64,000 bases of DNA from NCBI GenBank assembly GCA_023159155.1, contig JAJNNX010000005.1:310001-374000 (forward strand), written 5' to 3'. Shown in pieces: positions 23,503 to 35,507 of the stretch. Numbering within the stretch: the first letter of the stretch is position 1; the number at the start of each line of letters is the position of its first letter. A program made the position numbers and the translations under genes. This DNA comes from Ustulina deusta (lineage: Eukaryota > Ascomycota > Sordariomycetes > Xylariales > Xylariaceae). The notes below the pieces were generated by a model. The model saw nothing but the letters and a program-made list of their open reading frames with translations. It made no database searches and was not told the DNA's origin.

Positions 23503-24859
23503 GGTGGGGGATACCGTTTCGTCCTGGAGCCCGAGGTACACACAACTATATGTATGTATTTATGCACGGTGGGGAAAAGAAATAGCCTTTTTGACTTTCC
23601 CTTTTTTTTTTCTCCTTTATTTCCTTCCCTGTTGCATTTCTGCTTTCCGTTTTAACGACAATATTTCATGCACAATTTTCTCTTTCGTCCGGCAACCTCG
23701 TCTCATACAAGGCGCTGTACATGTGGGGTTACAAGTCTCGAGACTTTTTCGAGCTGAGCTCTGTAGGGGGGATTGATTGGCTAGGAAACTATTGTGGCTG
23801 AAGCTCGGTTGGTGGGGCAGATTCTTTGAGGCTGGAGGTATAATTGGCTTATCACTTGATAACGACTTACCCAATAGTGGCTGTTCAACACCCCTCCACG
23901 TCAGTACCTAAGTATCTATCCAGGGTTAAGTAAAGGCTTCAGGAGTAGGTACCTAGGTAGTGTCCTTATCCCCTGTGATTGATCCCTGAATTCAACACTG
24001 CCAAGTGTATGTACTCTATTAGAGCACTATATTAATTGTAATCTAATACCTGACGCTGCTCAGCCCCGAACATGGCAGCAGCCACTTTGAATATATCAAC
24101 TATCTGTACAACACTGGAGGTATGTCCCAGCTGATTATTAACAATTACCTAACTGAAGCTAACGGCCGTTAGGTTCGGGTATCATGTGCCTAGTCCAACT
24201 TGATATAGTCAATCGGGTCAAAGTTCGGCCACTCAGAAAGTCTCCGGACGAGACCACCGTTCGTGTATCCAAGTGCTCATTTGCAGCATGGCTTGCGGAA
24301 CTCCAACCACCACTCCCAAGTTAGCCTTGAATCTTGCCCAAGTTCAGGTGGGGTGGTCTTTTGTCGCACTAGATTCGTCGTGGGCCCGGAGACAATTTAC
24401 GGCATAATTGGGATGCCGACTTACACCATGACGCAGGACAAGTTGTCGCAAAACAACGAGATAGAGTAGTTGAAATACGTGGTTTCCGCCATCGCTTTCC
24501 CAACAACTAGTCAAACAGGCCATAGCTCATTAAGCGTTAGAACGCTCCGAGACCCATTAATCAACTCTCCGAGACCAGCCATCGTCTTGGTGTTTTGTAA
24601 GCAGACCATGAGGTTATCACGGACGAAGAATCACGGACGAGTCGAAAGCATGTTCAGCGTTCAGGTATCTTTTATAAGAACTGAGGTTCGAAAGAACCAA
24701 TATATCGTCGCAATGTCTCAAGTCCTTTATTGTGAAGCTCGTCGTCGCAAACCGTGTCTATTCGCGTAAACAATCTGCTAGAGTTTGTTGCGCATTCGCT
24801 TTCCCGGTATATCATTGCTTTGCTTGAAAATATATAGTCTCCCCAAGACCGACGACAAC
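23503..24859. other. Divergent intergenic region RRP42 / SDR gene
   Basis: This 1.36-kb interval holds both promoters. It has a T-rich tract at about 23603-23612, TACCTAGGTA-type words at about 23940-23960, and short open frames without motifs. No gene is supported. Confidence 0.55.
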
Positions 24860-26622
24860 ATGACGAACAAACTCGCTGGCAACCTTTACCAAATCTACAT
24901 GAAATGGTTTCCGATAGCCCTCCCACCATCGGACCATTTCAAGGGGCAGGCCGCCCTCGTGACGGGCGGGACAGGTGGTCTCGGACTCGCTGCCGCAGCG
25001 CACCTCGTGAACCTAGGCGCCGCCGAGGTTATTATCACGAGCCGCAATCCCGCTCGCTCGGGACAAGCACTTGAGACACTAGAGAAAGAGACCAGCGGTC
25101 GTAGTAAGGGCGTTGTCCGCGTTGTCGAGCTTAATATGAATCGCTACGACTCCGTAGTCGGATTAGTCGAGGAGGTGAAGAAGATTCGACCAGGAAAGGG
25201 AGGCCTCGATTTCGTGATATTGAATGCGGGTGTCATCGGCACTGAGTTTACCAGGGTGGATGAGGGATGGTGAGTGTGGCCTTGTCTCCTCTCTCTATGT
25301 CTCCTCCTTTCTTGGCTCTGCTGCATAGGTATCTATCCTCCGTACGAGACAAAAGACGAGCGAAGAAGCAGAAATACACGAAGCAAGAGAGGGAGAATCC
25401 CTCAACGGCAAGACGGGAGCCGGCTAACAAGGTCACAACTGGCGACAGGGATCAGAATATACAAGTCAACGTCCTCAGCACAACGCTTCTCGCCTTACTT
25501 CTCCTCCCCTGGATGAAGGCCGAGCGCGCGAACCGATCCTCACCCGCGCACCTTTCGATCGTCGGCTCCGTCACCCACATGGATACCGACATCAAGACCT
25601 GGAACGGCTACATCGCGCAAGACGGCGGCGTGCTGGCGCACTACCGCGAAGCGAAGAACTTCCCGGACCCCCAAGTCATGTACAGCGCCACGAAGATGAT
25701 GGTGCACTACGCAGCCGACGAGCTCGCGAAGATAGCCCAGGGGACGGATGCTCGGTATGTGCTTATCTTCGGCAGCCCTGTTCCACACCTCTTCATTTTT
25801 TTTCTCTCTCTCCTTCCCCTTCTACCAATCTAAAAAGACAGGAGACAAGCTCACTCCAGACAACCCCAGCCCGGAAGTCATCGTCAACACCTGCTGCCCG
25901 GGCGTGGTAAAGACGAATCTCGCACGGAATTACACAGAGGGGAGCCGCGCCTACACGATCGCCGTGGCCGTATTCCTCGCGTTCCTGGGGAAGACGGCCG
26001 AGAGCGGCGCCCGGACGCTGATCGCGGCCGGGGTGACGAAGGAGAGCGAGAATGTCCGTATGAATGGATGGATATCCACCTTTCCCTCAATTTTTCCCCT
26101 TGCGCTCTCCTACACGTAACTCCTAGACTAGCTCGGCTCGTTTTCGTAACAGTCAGACATCCGCGGCTTTTATATGCCATTCGCTTATTTATTCCCACAT
26201 ACGGGCCCCGATGACGACAACAGGCAGATATCTAGATACTAACCAAAGCCACAGGGTAAATTCGTCAAGTTTTACGGGTCCGAACAGGAGTATCAGAAGT
26301 GAGCCCTACCTAGTTACCTACATTACCCCTTCGTCCTCATCTTCCCCTGTTTTATTTTACTTCACCCCATTTCTACGTCCAGGAACCGACACTCTCTATA
26401 TCTTTGCTCCTTGGTTCCCTCCTCATGCCGTGTCGTCGAGATTAGATAGATACGGCCGTCTCGTGAACTCAGCTGACTAATTTATCAAATTACAGACAAA
26501 GAGAAATAAGGTTTACTAGCGACAGCGGCCGCCAGATTCAGGCGTCAGTGTGGTCTGAGATAACAAACGAGCTCTCCACCAAGGTGCCCGCGGTCCATGC
26601 CATTCTCAGAATGTTGGTATAG
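24860..26622 (+). CDS. Short-chain dehydrogenase/reductase (SDR)
   Basis: An NAD(P)-dependent oxidoreductase of the Rossmann SDR superfamily, substrate unknown. Exons 24860-25269, 25449-25754, 25870-26053, 26255-26298 and 26496-26622 give 356 residues, and the phases close. Cofactor motif: ALVTGGTGGLGLAAA (Gly-rich loop with an extra Gly, at about residues 34-48). NAG motif: LNAGV. Catalytic Ser region: LSIVGSVTH. Catalytic YSATK lies in VMYSATKMMVHYA, so Tyr and Lys are intact. CCPGVVKTNL follows. Downstream GKFVKFYGSEQEYQ comes from exons 3-4, and the C-terminus ends AILRMLV. Intron 3 (26054-26254) has a non-standard GTCCGT donor; the alternative GTATGA donor four bases on breaks the frame. 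The start MTNKLAGNLYQIYMKWFP may be a membrane-associated helix. The gene is not in a recognisable biosynthetic cluster. Confidence 0.88.
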
Positions 26623-26911
26623 AGATGGGAGATCGATTAAGCTAGGGAGATAGAGGTTGCATTTTCCTTGGACTAGATTCTAAGGCATTAACCGCATTAT
26701 CATCTTATTTAACCATAGGCACGTGTGGGATCCCACTAGAGAATGACAGCTTGTAGTGCGATTCGGTAGTTTCTAGATTTATAGATATAGCAATTTGAGG
26801 TTTTGTTCTTCACACCGTGATCTACAAGGTCACCGCTCTGTCTAGTGGCGCACGAGCAGAAGTGCAAAGGATATATATAAAGCCGAGGGCGAGATAGTGG
26901 CCAAGGTTAAA

Positions 26912-28457
26912 CTAGGCACGCCTAATATCTAAGCAAAGCTGCGGCATGAGGTCAAGGCCAACAGCGGCCGCCATTTGCGCCAGCTGGCCTCTTGGCCCAG
27001 ACCCATGTCTTATATCTTCGTCTTCGTTCTGCCATTGGAATACATCGACCGCGGGAAATGTGCCTGCCTTGAGTCGCACCGGAATATTATCATAGTCATA
27101 TGATAGTATATCATCCATAGGCGGAAGACCAGGCATGTTGCTACCGAGGAGTGAAATGTATTCTCCTTTGCCACCGTCGTCACCCTCTCCATCGTCTGGG
27201 TCATCATTGATGTCCATGGAGCCGTCCGCTTGACTCTGCTTCGAATTAGTGACCTGATCAGTGCTAGTTCTCGAAAAATCGAGATATCCATGACTGTCGA
27301 ATTTGGCTAGAATTTCATTGGATACTTCTACCCACTCCATATTACCTGGGTTGAGAATCTGTTGGGGTGAATAGTCCATTTTGTATCGCATTTTCGGACA
27401 GGTGTGTATATAAAAGCCGGGATACCACCAACGATACCCGCCTTCTAAGGCCAGTGCAATCTCTCGCAATGCACCTAGCTTGCCAGGACTCCAATTGCGG
27501 ATGGATTCGTGGTATAGAAAATAGACACTGCTGACGGCATGAGGAAGGAGGTCAAGAACCCCTATTGCGACTAGTCGCCCGTCGAGTCGGTAACATTGAT
27601 GGTAGGAGCCAAGGCGTTTCTTCTGTCCGTCGGACATAGTTAGAGTCTCTTGCCTCAAAGGCGAATTGCAAAGAAACTTTGTGAATCCCGAGCGAGAGAT
27701 CTCTTCCGCAGGTTCTTGGTGGACAATGCGTTGATAATTCTCATAAACTGCATATTTGTCCTCGGTAAAGTCATCTGACTCTAACGTGACATCAAGGGAA
27801 TGGGCAGGCTCAGGGGGCGTCTTTAGTGACTGGCTCTCGCTCTCGTGAATCCTCTCTGTTAAATGGAATTCGGTGTCCCGCTTTCGTGCCTGTTCGTGTG
27901 ACTTGGGATGACGACTAGCAGCTTCCTTGGCGTAGGCGTCGTCAACCACGAACCTATTGAAGCGATTGATCGCCTGTCGTTGATCTTTGGTAGGCCGGAA
28001 GCGAGTAGAGTCTACGCGAAGGGTGTAGTGAGGGCAGCAGGCGTCCCTTTGGTTCGGCCGGTACAGAAGGGTTCCGGATCGTCTCCAACTTCGATCAACT
28101 AAAGCCTGGTAGCACGCTGTACTCATGGAAAGCGATTTTGTATAATAGGACCGTCCTGAAGCAGTCGGGCACGTCAGATATGTTCAAATTATGGTTGCCA
28201 AGCTGGCCAGATGGCGAGTTTGGACAAGAGCCCATTGCTGCATTGCATGATGCCTACGTAGGCTCGGAAACATCTTTCTTTCTCATCATCAACTGAGAAG
28301 TCTGGCGGGCATGAGCACTGCAGCCCTAATGGGTTGGAGTCCCAAGGCATCGCCATAGCGGCCCGAAGACTGTACATGAACGAAATGAGGTGGACACACG
28401 CTTCTGTGACTGACCGTTCCCACTGCGACGGCAGTAACCGCATGTAGAGGATGACAT
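26912..28457 (-). CDS. ATE1: Arginyl-tRNA--protein transferase (N-end rule)
   Basis: Ate1 transfers Arg from Arg-tRNA to N-terminal Asp, Glu or oxidised Cys, marking proteins for ubiquitin-dependent degradation. Two exons on the minus strand: 28457-28415 (43 bases) and 28155-26912, giving 428 residues. The first exon encodes the conserved CGYC; it joins across a 259-base intron (GTCAGT donor, TTCAG acceptor) to RSYYTKSLSMSTACYQALVDR, which restores the usual Ate1 N-terminus. CCPHYTLRVD follows; the CGYC and CCP cysteines are the ones reported to bind an Fe-S cluster. Later motifs: GSYHQCYRLDGRLVAIGVLD, SSVYFLYHE, GALREIALA and HTCPKMRYKMDY. An acidic DDPDDGEGDDGG insert lies at about residues 325-345. 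Without exon 1 the apparent start is the internal Met at 28126, which loses the first cysteine pair. Confidence 0.94.
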
Positions 28458-31400
28458 GTAGCCTGCAATATCTCGTTAGAATGGTCATTTGCCCAATGAA
28501 GCCCACGAATGTAGGATGAACTATCCCATTGCCCATTGGGGAGACGAGCAGATAGTTTTGGCGGATCTAAGCCTCCGCTTGTACATGACAGTCAATCAAT
28601 CGATGCATCGCTGGAACACGTTGTTCCCCATGACCTGTTGCCACCATGAGGCAAGAGGATTGAGAACGAGACGAGAGGCGTGGCACGATGATGCGACACA
28701 AAGTGCAGGAGGACAAGGCAGGCTAGAAAAGCAAACGGCGATGCAGGGGCCACAGAAACATTTTGACTTGGCGACATAACAAGTCGAAAAGAGGATACCG
28801 TAGATGAAGATTACAGGCTAGTTAAGAGACGGCTTAAGATCGAGCATGAAGCTGACGAACCAATACTAAAAGCACTGTGCTAGTTGGTTGGTTGTGGCGG
28901 TCGACAAGATATAGGACGAGAGGCTTCCCCATAAATCCACATGCAGAACCGCTGGCCAACAGCAACGACGCAGTGACGCACGAGCTGGATTCATTGGATG
29001 ACGGGTTGCGTGACGGACTGGGGAGTAAACCGCGCGGGTTTTCGGGGATAGTGATGAGGGTATCACCGAACGGGCGGGCGGGAGGCTGCTTTCTGCAATG
29101 GAGATGGAGGAGGAGCACCTGACTTACCCATAGGCGTGATATACGAAGAGGCATCTTGAGATGCATCTTCAGGGATCGCCTGCATACTATGCCACTCACG
29201 AGAGCCCTGGAACCAGACTAGACGAACAGAATGCGCACTCCTGTCAGAAGTTGTCGAGGGCTGCTGGCAGCGGTGGCAACGATGGTAGTGGTGTGCTAGC
29301 GGAGTTGTTTGTCCGTGAATCAGGTGGGAGCTGAGGCGGCCATGGAGGTTGAGTCAGATACTGTGATGGTTGTGATGACCGACGCCGAAAAGAGAAGGGA
29401 GGCTGATGTGCGGTCAGTTCCGGCTACGACCCCGGCCAACGCGAGATACCGGATTGGGCAATCCTTATTGACGAGCCTGTATAAATGTGAGATATGAAAG
29501 TTTGGAGCTTCACGTTATTAGTTCGGGGGCGTGGTTGTGTCATCCAGCGATGATCAAGAGGCAACTACAACCACAACCATGCGTACACTAGCATACAGGA
29601 AGGCAGACCACTATGACTAACGATAGGTGCTTACTTACAAGCTACCAGGCGGTGAGGAGAGGGCTCGGATATGGGGTAGGTACCTTTTCGAACGCTTCGG
29701 GAGTTCTTTACTAGCAACAAGGTCCACGATGGGAGGAAAGCCACTACCTACATCGGGCAGAAGAGGCAGGTGGCGAGGTAGTGAGTGATGGCGGTTCCCA
29801 GTTTTCGTACATGACATACTACCTACTGTAACGCCTTCACATATTCATTCATCCACGTGCAGTGCAGTGCCAGCTGCATGTCTGAACACCACGCCTACAT
29901 GTATGTACCTCCTAAGGTACCGCTGTACTTAGCTTCAGTAGGTATACTCCCTACCTCCAATGTTGGTAGTAGACCATATTTAGTGTAGGTACCCCTCCAT
30001 GCCCCTCCATACCCGAGAAAAGAAATGTAGAGTTACGTCTTTCTGAATCATTAAACATATGTTGTTGTTTCATTATAAAATAACAGAAACCTGGGTTTTT
30101 ATTGCCTTTCCAATATTAAACATTTCAAGTTCTTTCCTACATATCCAAGTTACCTTCTAGCGGGTAGGTACCACATACCTACCTAGGTACCCTTGAATTG
30201 AATCTGTAAATTTGTTGCCACTCAAATTCCATCGTCAGCCAGTCACTGTTTAAGTAGAATGCGTTGACTAGTGAACCTCACATTCCACAGGACATTTAGG
30301 TGAATTCTAGCAATACAAAAAAGGAAGATTGTCTCGTGGACTCATCCGGACTGAACGTGTAGATAGCGTAACCTGTAGATACCTACTACCAGGAGCGTTC
30401 TTCTTTCTGATCAGGGATACTGTACAAGGGTATTACAGGACATATCATGACCCAGATCAGTGGTGGTGGGGAAAACCTCTTATTAAGTTGCGTAAGTTTG
30501 TTGCCAAAAGACTGGCTCTTGTACCTCAACCAGATCGGACATAAGGAGACCATCCAGCGGTCTATCCAGCGGTCCATCCAGGATACCTATTATGTATGTA
30601 CGGTTAGACTTAGGTGCAACGCTGGAATGGTCAACAGCCCCCAAGAAATCTGCGCCTAGCAAGCTTGAGAAATGCTCATTGGGCTTTTATATAATTCGAT
30701 CTTTGACCAAAGACTAGTCTAGTGTAGTGACGTGCATCTGGTCCACGTCCCGTGTTAACCAAATTCAGTGTACTACGCTACATACTGGAGCTCAGTCCTC
30801 GGACAATAATAGAAACCTGTAGGCACCCACTCCCTTGACAATCGTACCGTGCCTAGGTACTTCTAGGTGCACTATACGCATAATTGTTACAGGTATACCA
30901 TACCTTACATATTGCTTGCCAATTTAATACCTTTCTTGCATTTGGTATCATGTATTAAATATTTGTTATAAATATGTTTGTAGGTATGAGCAGTTTCACT
31001 CTTCCTAGAACTGGGCAAAGTTTGTGGATGCATGATCAGAATATGATGTCGTGGAGCTCAAATTACAGTACATACATATTAACAGGTAAGTACATGGTGA
31101 AGTACCTACTCTGTTTTAGTGAACAGACAGGCGATAGATAGGTAGAAAGCCTACCAGAGTATTCAGTGTCCACATTGGCAGAGAGCTTCTACTGCTTGTG
31201 CTAGCACTATTTGAGTACTAATCATCGCCTAAGTGTTTCACAGAGTGTCCGTAATATTCACTAAGTCGGTCAAATTAGGCAAACAACAAGCTCTGGTGAG
31301 GGGCTCGACTAAACCTGGGCTTTTTCTGTTTTTCTCTGGGGGGTTTTTTTTCGGGGTAGCACTCATTTGCATCCCACTTTGATACCCAGGAATTACCTAT

Positions 31401-31832
31401 GGCAACACCGCCGAGCCTTTGAATAATTTTTTTTTATATCCTTGATGAGCTCTGTGTCTTTACTACCTAGTAGGAGTTTAACGCTTCTACCACACCTCAC
31501 AATATGTATTCTCCAATGGCCTAACCCCTGAATCGTGGCATAGCCGTCTGTCTAGTGGTCCTGGGCCTGGCTAATATTGACAAAATGCTAAAAGCAATCC
31601 ATTCTCTGCCGACCCAAACCTTGAATCAGTAGCACTGCGTTGCTGCAGCCTTTCACTTTCAAGCACGCGTGCTCTCTCCCTCTCTCTCTACCCAAGACCG
31701 GCCTCTAGATCCATCTCATCTAATCATCAGCGTCCCGCTTTGTCTGCCCTCGTTATGAGAATTCCTTGATCCGTCAGGCCCTCGTCTGCGTATTCTGCTT
31801 AGATACGCACTCAACAGGTTAGTCAAGCTCCC
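28458..31832. other. Long gene-empty region (part 1)
   Basis: No supported gene over 3.4 kb. Short open frames at 28489-29199 and 30329-30659 lack motifs. Between about 29870 and 30230, and again at 30830-31150, the DNA is moderately AT-rich and dense in TACCTA/TAGGTA words. A CT run lies at 31672-31689. This may hold the ATE1 promoter on the left and a far-upstream leader of the Nudix gene on the right. Confidence 0.5.
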
Positions 31833-32370
31833 ATGACATGTGCGTCGCCTCACCTCAACCCTTCATCCTATCATCTGTCATTTCCTCCAACGCCGTCTAT
31901 ACACCGACATATGCCACCGCTCTTCGTCTCGGCCTTTGGCTTTGTCAGTCCCTTCTCTCCTTTGCCGACCCAAACCTACCTCGCCCACATGCCTCCAAAT
32001 TTCCAGGTACCGTTTGCAAGCATTGCTCGCCCAGCGACCCTGTGACTTTGGCGGCCAAGCTGCTCATCATCCACTTTATCCTCCTGCCCATCCAACGCTG
32101 CGGCTCCCTGACGAGACCAGACCACTCAACACAAAGCACTGGACAATCCCAAGTACCCAGCTTGTCCCATCTTGGTTGGTACCAGGGCCATTACCAGTGC
32201 CATTACTGCGCACTTGTGTTATAAAGGTCAATTGGTGTCTTTCCCTGTTTGTGACCCCTCATTGTGTCTCTTATTGTTCTATTCATTTTGTGAGCATGGC
32301 ACAGAACATTGCAGCGCCCATTCACAAATTCTCAGCATTGGTTCCTCCCAACCAGACCATCCTTGACTAA
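31833..32370 (+). other. C/T-rich segment open in all three forward frames
   Basis: Three overlapping forward frames (31833-32045, 31838-32224 and 31840-32370, the last 176 codons) are open because the strand is pyrimidine-rich and poor in TAA/TAG/TGA. None has a domain I know, and the compositions are Pro/Ser/Leu-rich as expected of C/T-rich DNA. I read it as 5' leader or promoter DNA of the Nudix gene, not as a coding gene, with low certainty. Confidence 0.4.
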
Positions 32371-32399
32371 CTACCTACCACCTACCTATTTCTCCCACC

Positions 32400-32418
32400 T
32401 TTTTTTTTTTTTTTTTTT
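32400..32418 (+). repeat. Poly-T tract
   Basis: An uninterrupted run of 19 T residues sits about 610 bases upstream of the Nudix start. A second T run follows at about 32461-32468. These may be nucleosome-free-region dA:dT tracts of a promoter. Confidence 0.8.
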
Positions 32419-33031
32419 AGCGCTCACATGGTTCTCGCTTCACCAGGGGGCAGAAAGTAATTTTTTTTAACCGTTCCCTAATAGTGTAGTGGCCCGTGGC
32501 TCCCGCACGCCCCAGCTACCTACCGAAACCCTCGACAAACCCAGTAGCCTGCAACCAAGTGGACTATCAAACCAACCGAATCCATCCCTCGTGCATGCGA
32601 TTCTCGGCTACACCCTGTGATCTCGAGGAGCAACGTGCAGGATCCGCGGAACGTTCTATTATGGGTCTTGAGGTTTATATGTACCTCTGAGAACGTCAAC
32701 CTTCGTATTATATGCACAACTTTCTTCTGCCCTCAGTTGCCTACACCGGTGCCTCAGTGCTACCTTTTCGTCGCGAGCTCTAAGTCCTACAAGCCACCAC
32801 TGCCTGGCGCGCTTCACCACCGACGCCCATTACTTACCGACCATTACAACATAATTCCTCTCGTCACCGTTCAATCATGCTGCTGACTAAGATACCGTGA
32901 AGTTATCTTCTTTCCAGCTGTCTCAGGTCGGAGACATCTCCACCAGCGCGTTCTCTACCGTCATTTGCATTTCCCCCAGGCTAGCCATCTTTCGGAAATC
33001 TGTCTCGATTAGCCCGCTCCACTACTTGAAG

Positions 33032-33638
33032 ATGGCGTCCACTTCCAACAATCGTTCCATGGAGTCTCGTACAGGAAGAAGCATGCAGCGTAAGTGTATA
33101 TTATGTTCCAAGCAATCACTCGAGCCCCATGCAAATGTTGATGCGCCTGTATGTGGTGTTATGTAGAAGTCTCGCCTACTCTGTAGACGAACTAATGATT
33201 GGCTTGGCAGGCTATAACTCCAACGGCGAACGACTAGTTGCTGGAGTGGTACCCCTCACCGAAGATAGAATGTACGTCCTTCTGATTCAGTCGACAAGGA
33301 GGAAAGGCTGGGTTTTGCCCAAAGGAGGATGGGAATCGGACGAGGAATGCGAGCAAGCCGCTGAACGGGAGGCGTGGGAAGAAGCCGGCATTGCCATCCG
33401 GGTCGACTACGATCTGGGGGATATCCTGGATTCGCGCCCACCTAAAAAGTTATCTAAGGAGGCCCCTAAATCACTGTACCGTTTCTATGAAGCTACGGTG
33501 CTGCGGGAAGAAGCTGATTGGCCCGAGAGACACAAGAGGGAACGTCAGTGGTTCACCTACTCCCAGGCTAAGGAGGCCCTTTCGAGTCGGCCAGAACTTC
33601 TACAAGCTCTCGAGGCATCTACTATTCACCGGATGTAG
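33032..33638 (+). CDS. Nudix hydrolase, diphosphoinositol polyphosphate phosphohydrolase type (Aps1/Ddp1-like)
   Basis: Enzymes of this group remove phosphate from diphosphoinositol polyphosphates and diadenosine polyphosphates in the cytosol. Two exons, 33032-33089 and 33211-33638 (intron 121 bases, GTAAGT donor, TTGGCAG acceptor), give 161 residues. The junction makes MQ-RYNSNGERLVAGVVPL, which is the usual start of the family core. The Nudix box is complete: a Gly, five residues, Glu, seven residues, then RE-A-W-EE-A-G-I (within GGWESDEECEQAAEREAWEE). LLIQSTRRKGWVLPKGGWE precedes it, and ERQWFTYSQAKEAL follows. The start at 33032 has context AAGATGG. The 5' leader appears long, with short upstream frames. 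The identity as a DIPP-type Nudix protein is strong; the in vivo substrate is inferred from family. Confidence 0.93.
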
Positions 33639-35507
33639 CAATAGTGGAATCCTGCTTAGATGGTGCATGGGAGGGGCGTCTGGCATACAGGGTGATTAGC
33701 ACATTCTTGCCCGGTCTCGTGACTAGTTCCGATGACTGAATACGGACAATTGCATAGATCTGGGCTACGGAGTTCTCGGTACCTTCCATATCAACAATCC
33801 TCCCCTCTCCCCCCCCTTTGGCGAAAGTCAGTATTCAGAACAACTATAATTGTTGGCCTGTGGGTGGGCAACAGAAGAATACAGGTTGAACCGCCCTCGG
33901 GGCTGGGCAAATAATTGGTGCTGGAGCGTATTGATTTCCTTTTTTTCTTTGTCTGCAACTTGCACCTTTGAGAAGCAACGGTAGAGGAACATTTGCATAT
34001 AATTCGGGGCGTTGTTGGCAAATCATCTTAGAAACCAAAGGCTGGTGAGTTAGCTCAAGAAAGCTCCTCGACACTAATAAAGACGTACGGAACGGCCAGC
34101 ATACTCCAAATGGGAGAGAAAGCTAGATACATTTCTCGGTCACCAAAATTGGTTACAACCAACACCAGACCTCATGTCGAGATGCACAACTTGCGCAAGC
34201 ACGATCGTGAGCGGAATCTGAGCAGCATAGAGCAGGCTCACAGCACATCTTTCAGAAGTCCCCCTTACTGCGGACAGAACGTAGACATCACAAAGAAAAA
34301 CACGGCCCCAATACATGGAAAATGACTTGCACCCCCTTGCATACAGTAGCGATGTGATGACCCATCTATGGCTCTTCTCTGTCACACAAGCAGGGCCTAT
34401 TCACAGGAATCAGATGGGACACATGCAGCTCGGCAGCCACGTGTGACTCTGCGTCCCCGGCTTTGCAACTCCTGGTTGCTCACGAGGCATCTCTGTGGCG
34501 CCTCTCTAGTCATTTAGCAAAAACAGTTCCTGTTGGAATGCTACAAAACATAACATATTTCTCAGGTGATTGATGTATAGCTTACAGAAACTTGGGGGAT
34601 AACTGCGGAGGCTATCTGCTTGTGGTTTTGAATCACTCATACAAGTCTACCTAGCCTAAAGTATACACAGAAACATATCTCTTCGTATGACTAAACACAC
34701 ACACAATATGCCCTCGGCATGGGGAACTCGTATTCATTTGTCTTACGTGCATGGATATATATATTCCTACGTCGATGTGGTATGTCTCATCTGACTAGCT
34801 ATTTATTTTATTTGCCTACCTGCCTATCCTAGGTATCATCTCAATATTGGTGGCGTTGAATGTGCACACTACATAATCACCTTTGTAAAAGGAAGAAGAA
34901 AAATCAATTGGCACAGAGTACTTTGCCATGATATTCCGTTATGCCCTCCTCCCAGTGAATAGTGACTCGCCACCCGCTTCTTTGTCATCCTATAGATTGC
35001 TAGTTCGGGGACCATTGATATTTACGGGGAAATGGTACAACGGCCATTGGCTACCATTAGTAAAAGAGGGTATGTAAAAAAAAAAACCAGTAAGCTTTTG
35101 TGCTATCTGTGATCCATCTAGCAAACAGCTCCCGTATACTTGGAAATTTTCCAGTGTGAGGGGTTATCAGACCATAACCATAACAGTTAAGAGGCTGTCA
35201 CATCTCCAGGATGAATAAATAGCATGTCTATCGTCCAAGAGCGGCAATTGACAAGTGAAGACCAAAATGTGTTACTAGAAAAATAGCGGTACAAGAGGCC
35301 AACCAGGAGAATTACCAGCAAAATCCACTGTTGTTATCATCAGTCCTTTTACTTCCATAAACCCCCGCCTCTCTGATTCTCATGATGGTATATCCAAGCA
35401 CGTCGTACTCTCAACCAGCGCTAACGTATATCAATCATATACCTCCAATTCCCCGGGACGAAGCCGAAACTCCCTGTTGCCTGTCATTATATATGTCATG
35501 GCTCCCT
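33639..35507. other. Convergent 3'-3' intergenic region
   Basis: 1.87 kb between the Nudix gene and the Ser-rich membrane protein gene. There is an A run at about 35079-35088 and an ACACACAC run at about 34695. Open frames are short and unsupported. Confidence 0.55.

Noticed and set aside
24860..28457. SDR plus ATE1 as the start of a secondary-metabolite cluster
   Set aside because: No synthase, P450, transporter or regulator gene lies nearby; the neighbours are housekeeping genes.
31840..32370. 176-codon forward frame upstream of the Nudix gene as a real gene
   Set aside because: All three forward frames are open because of the C/T-rich strand; there is no motif and no coding-like composition. 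Kept as a finding, not a gene.
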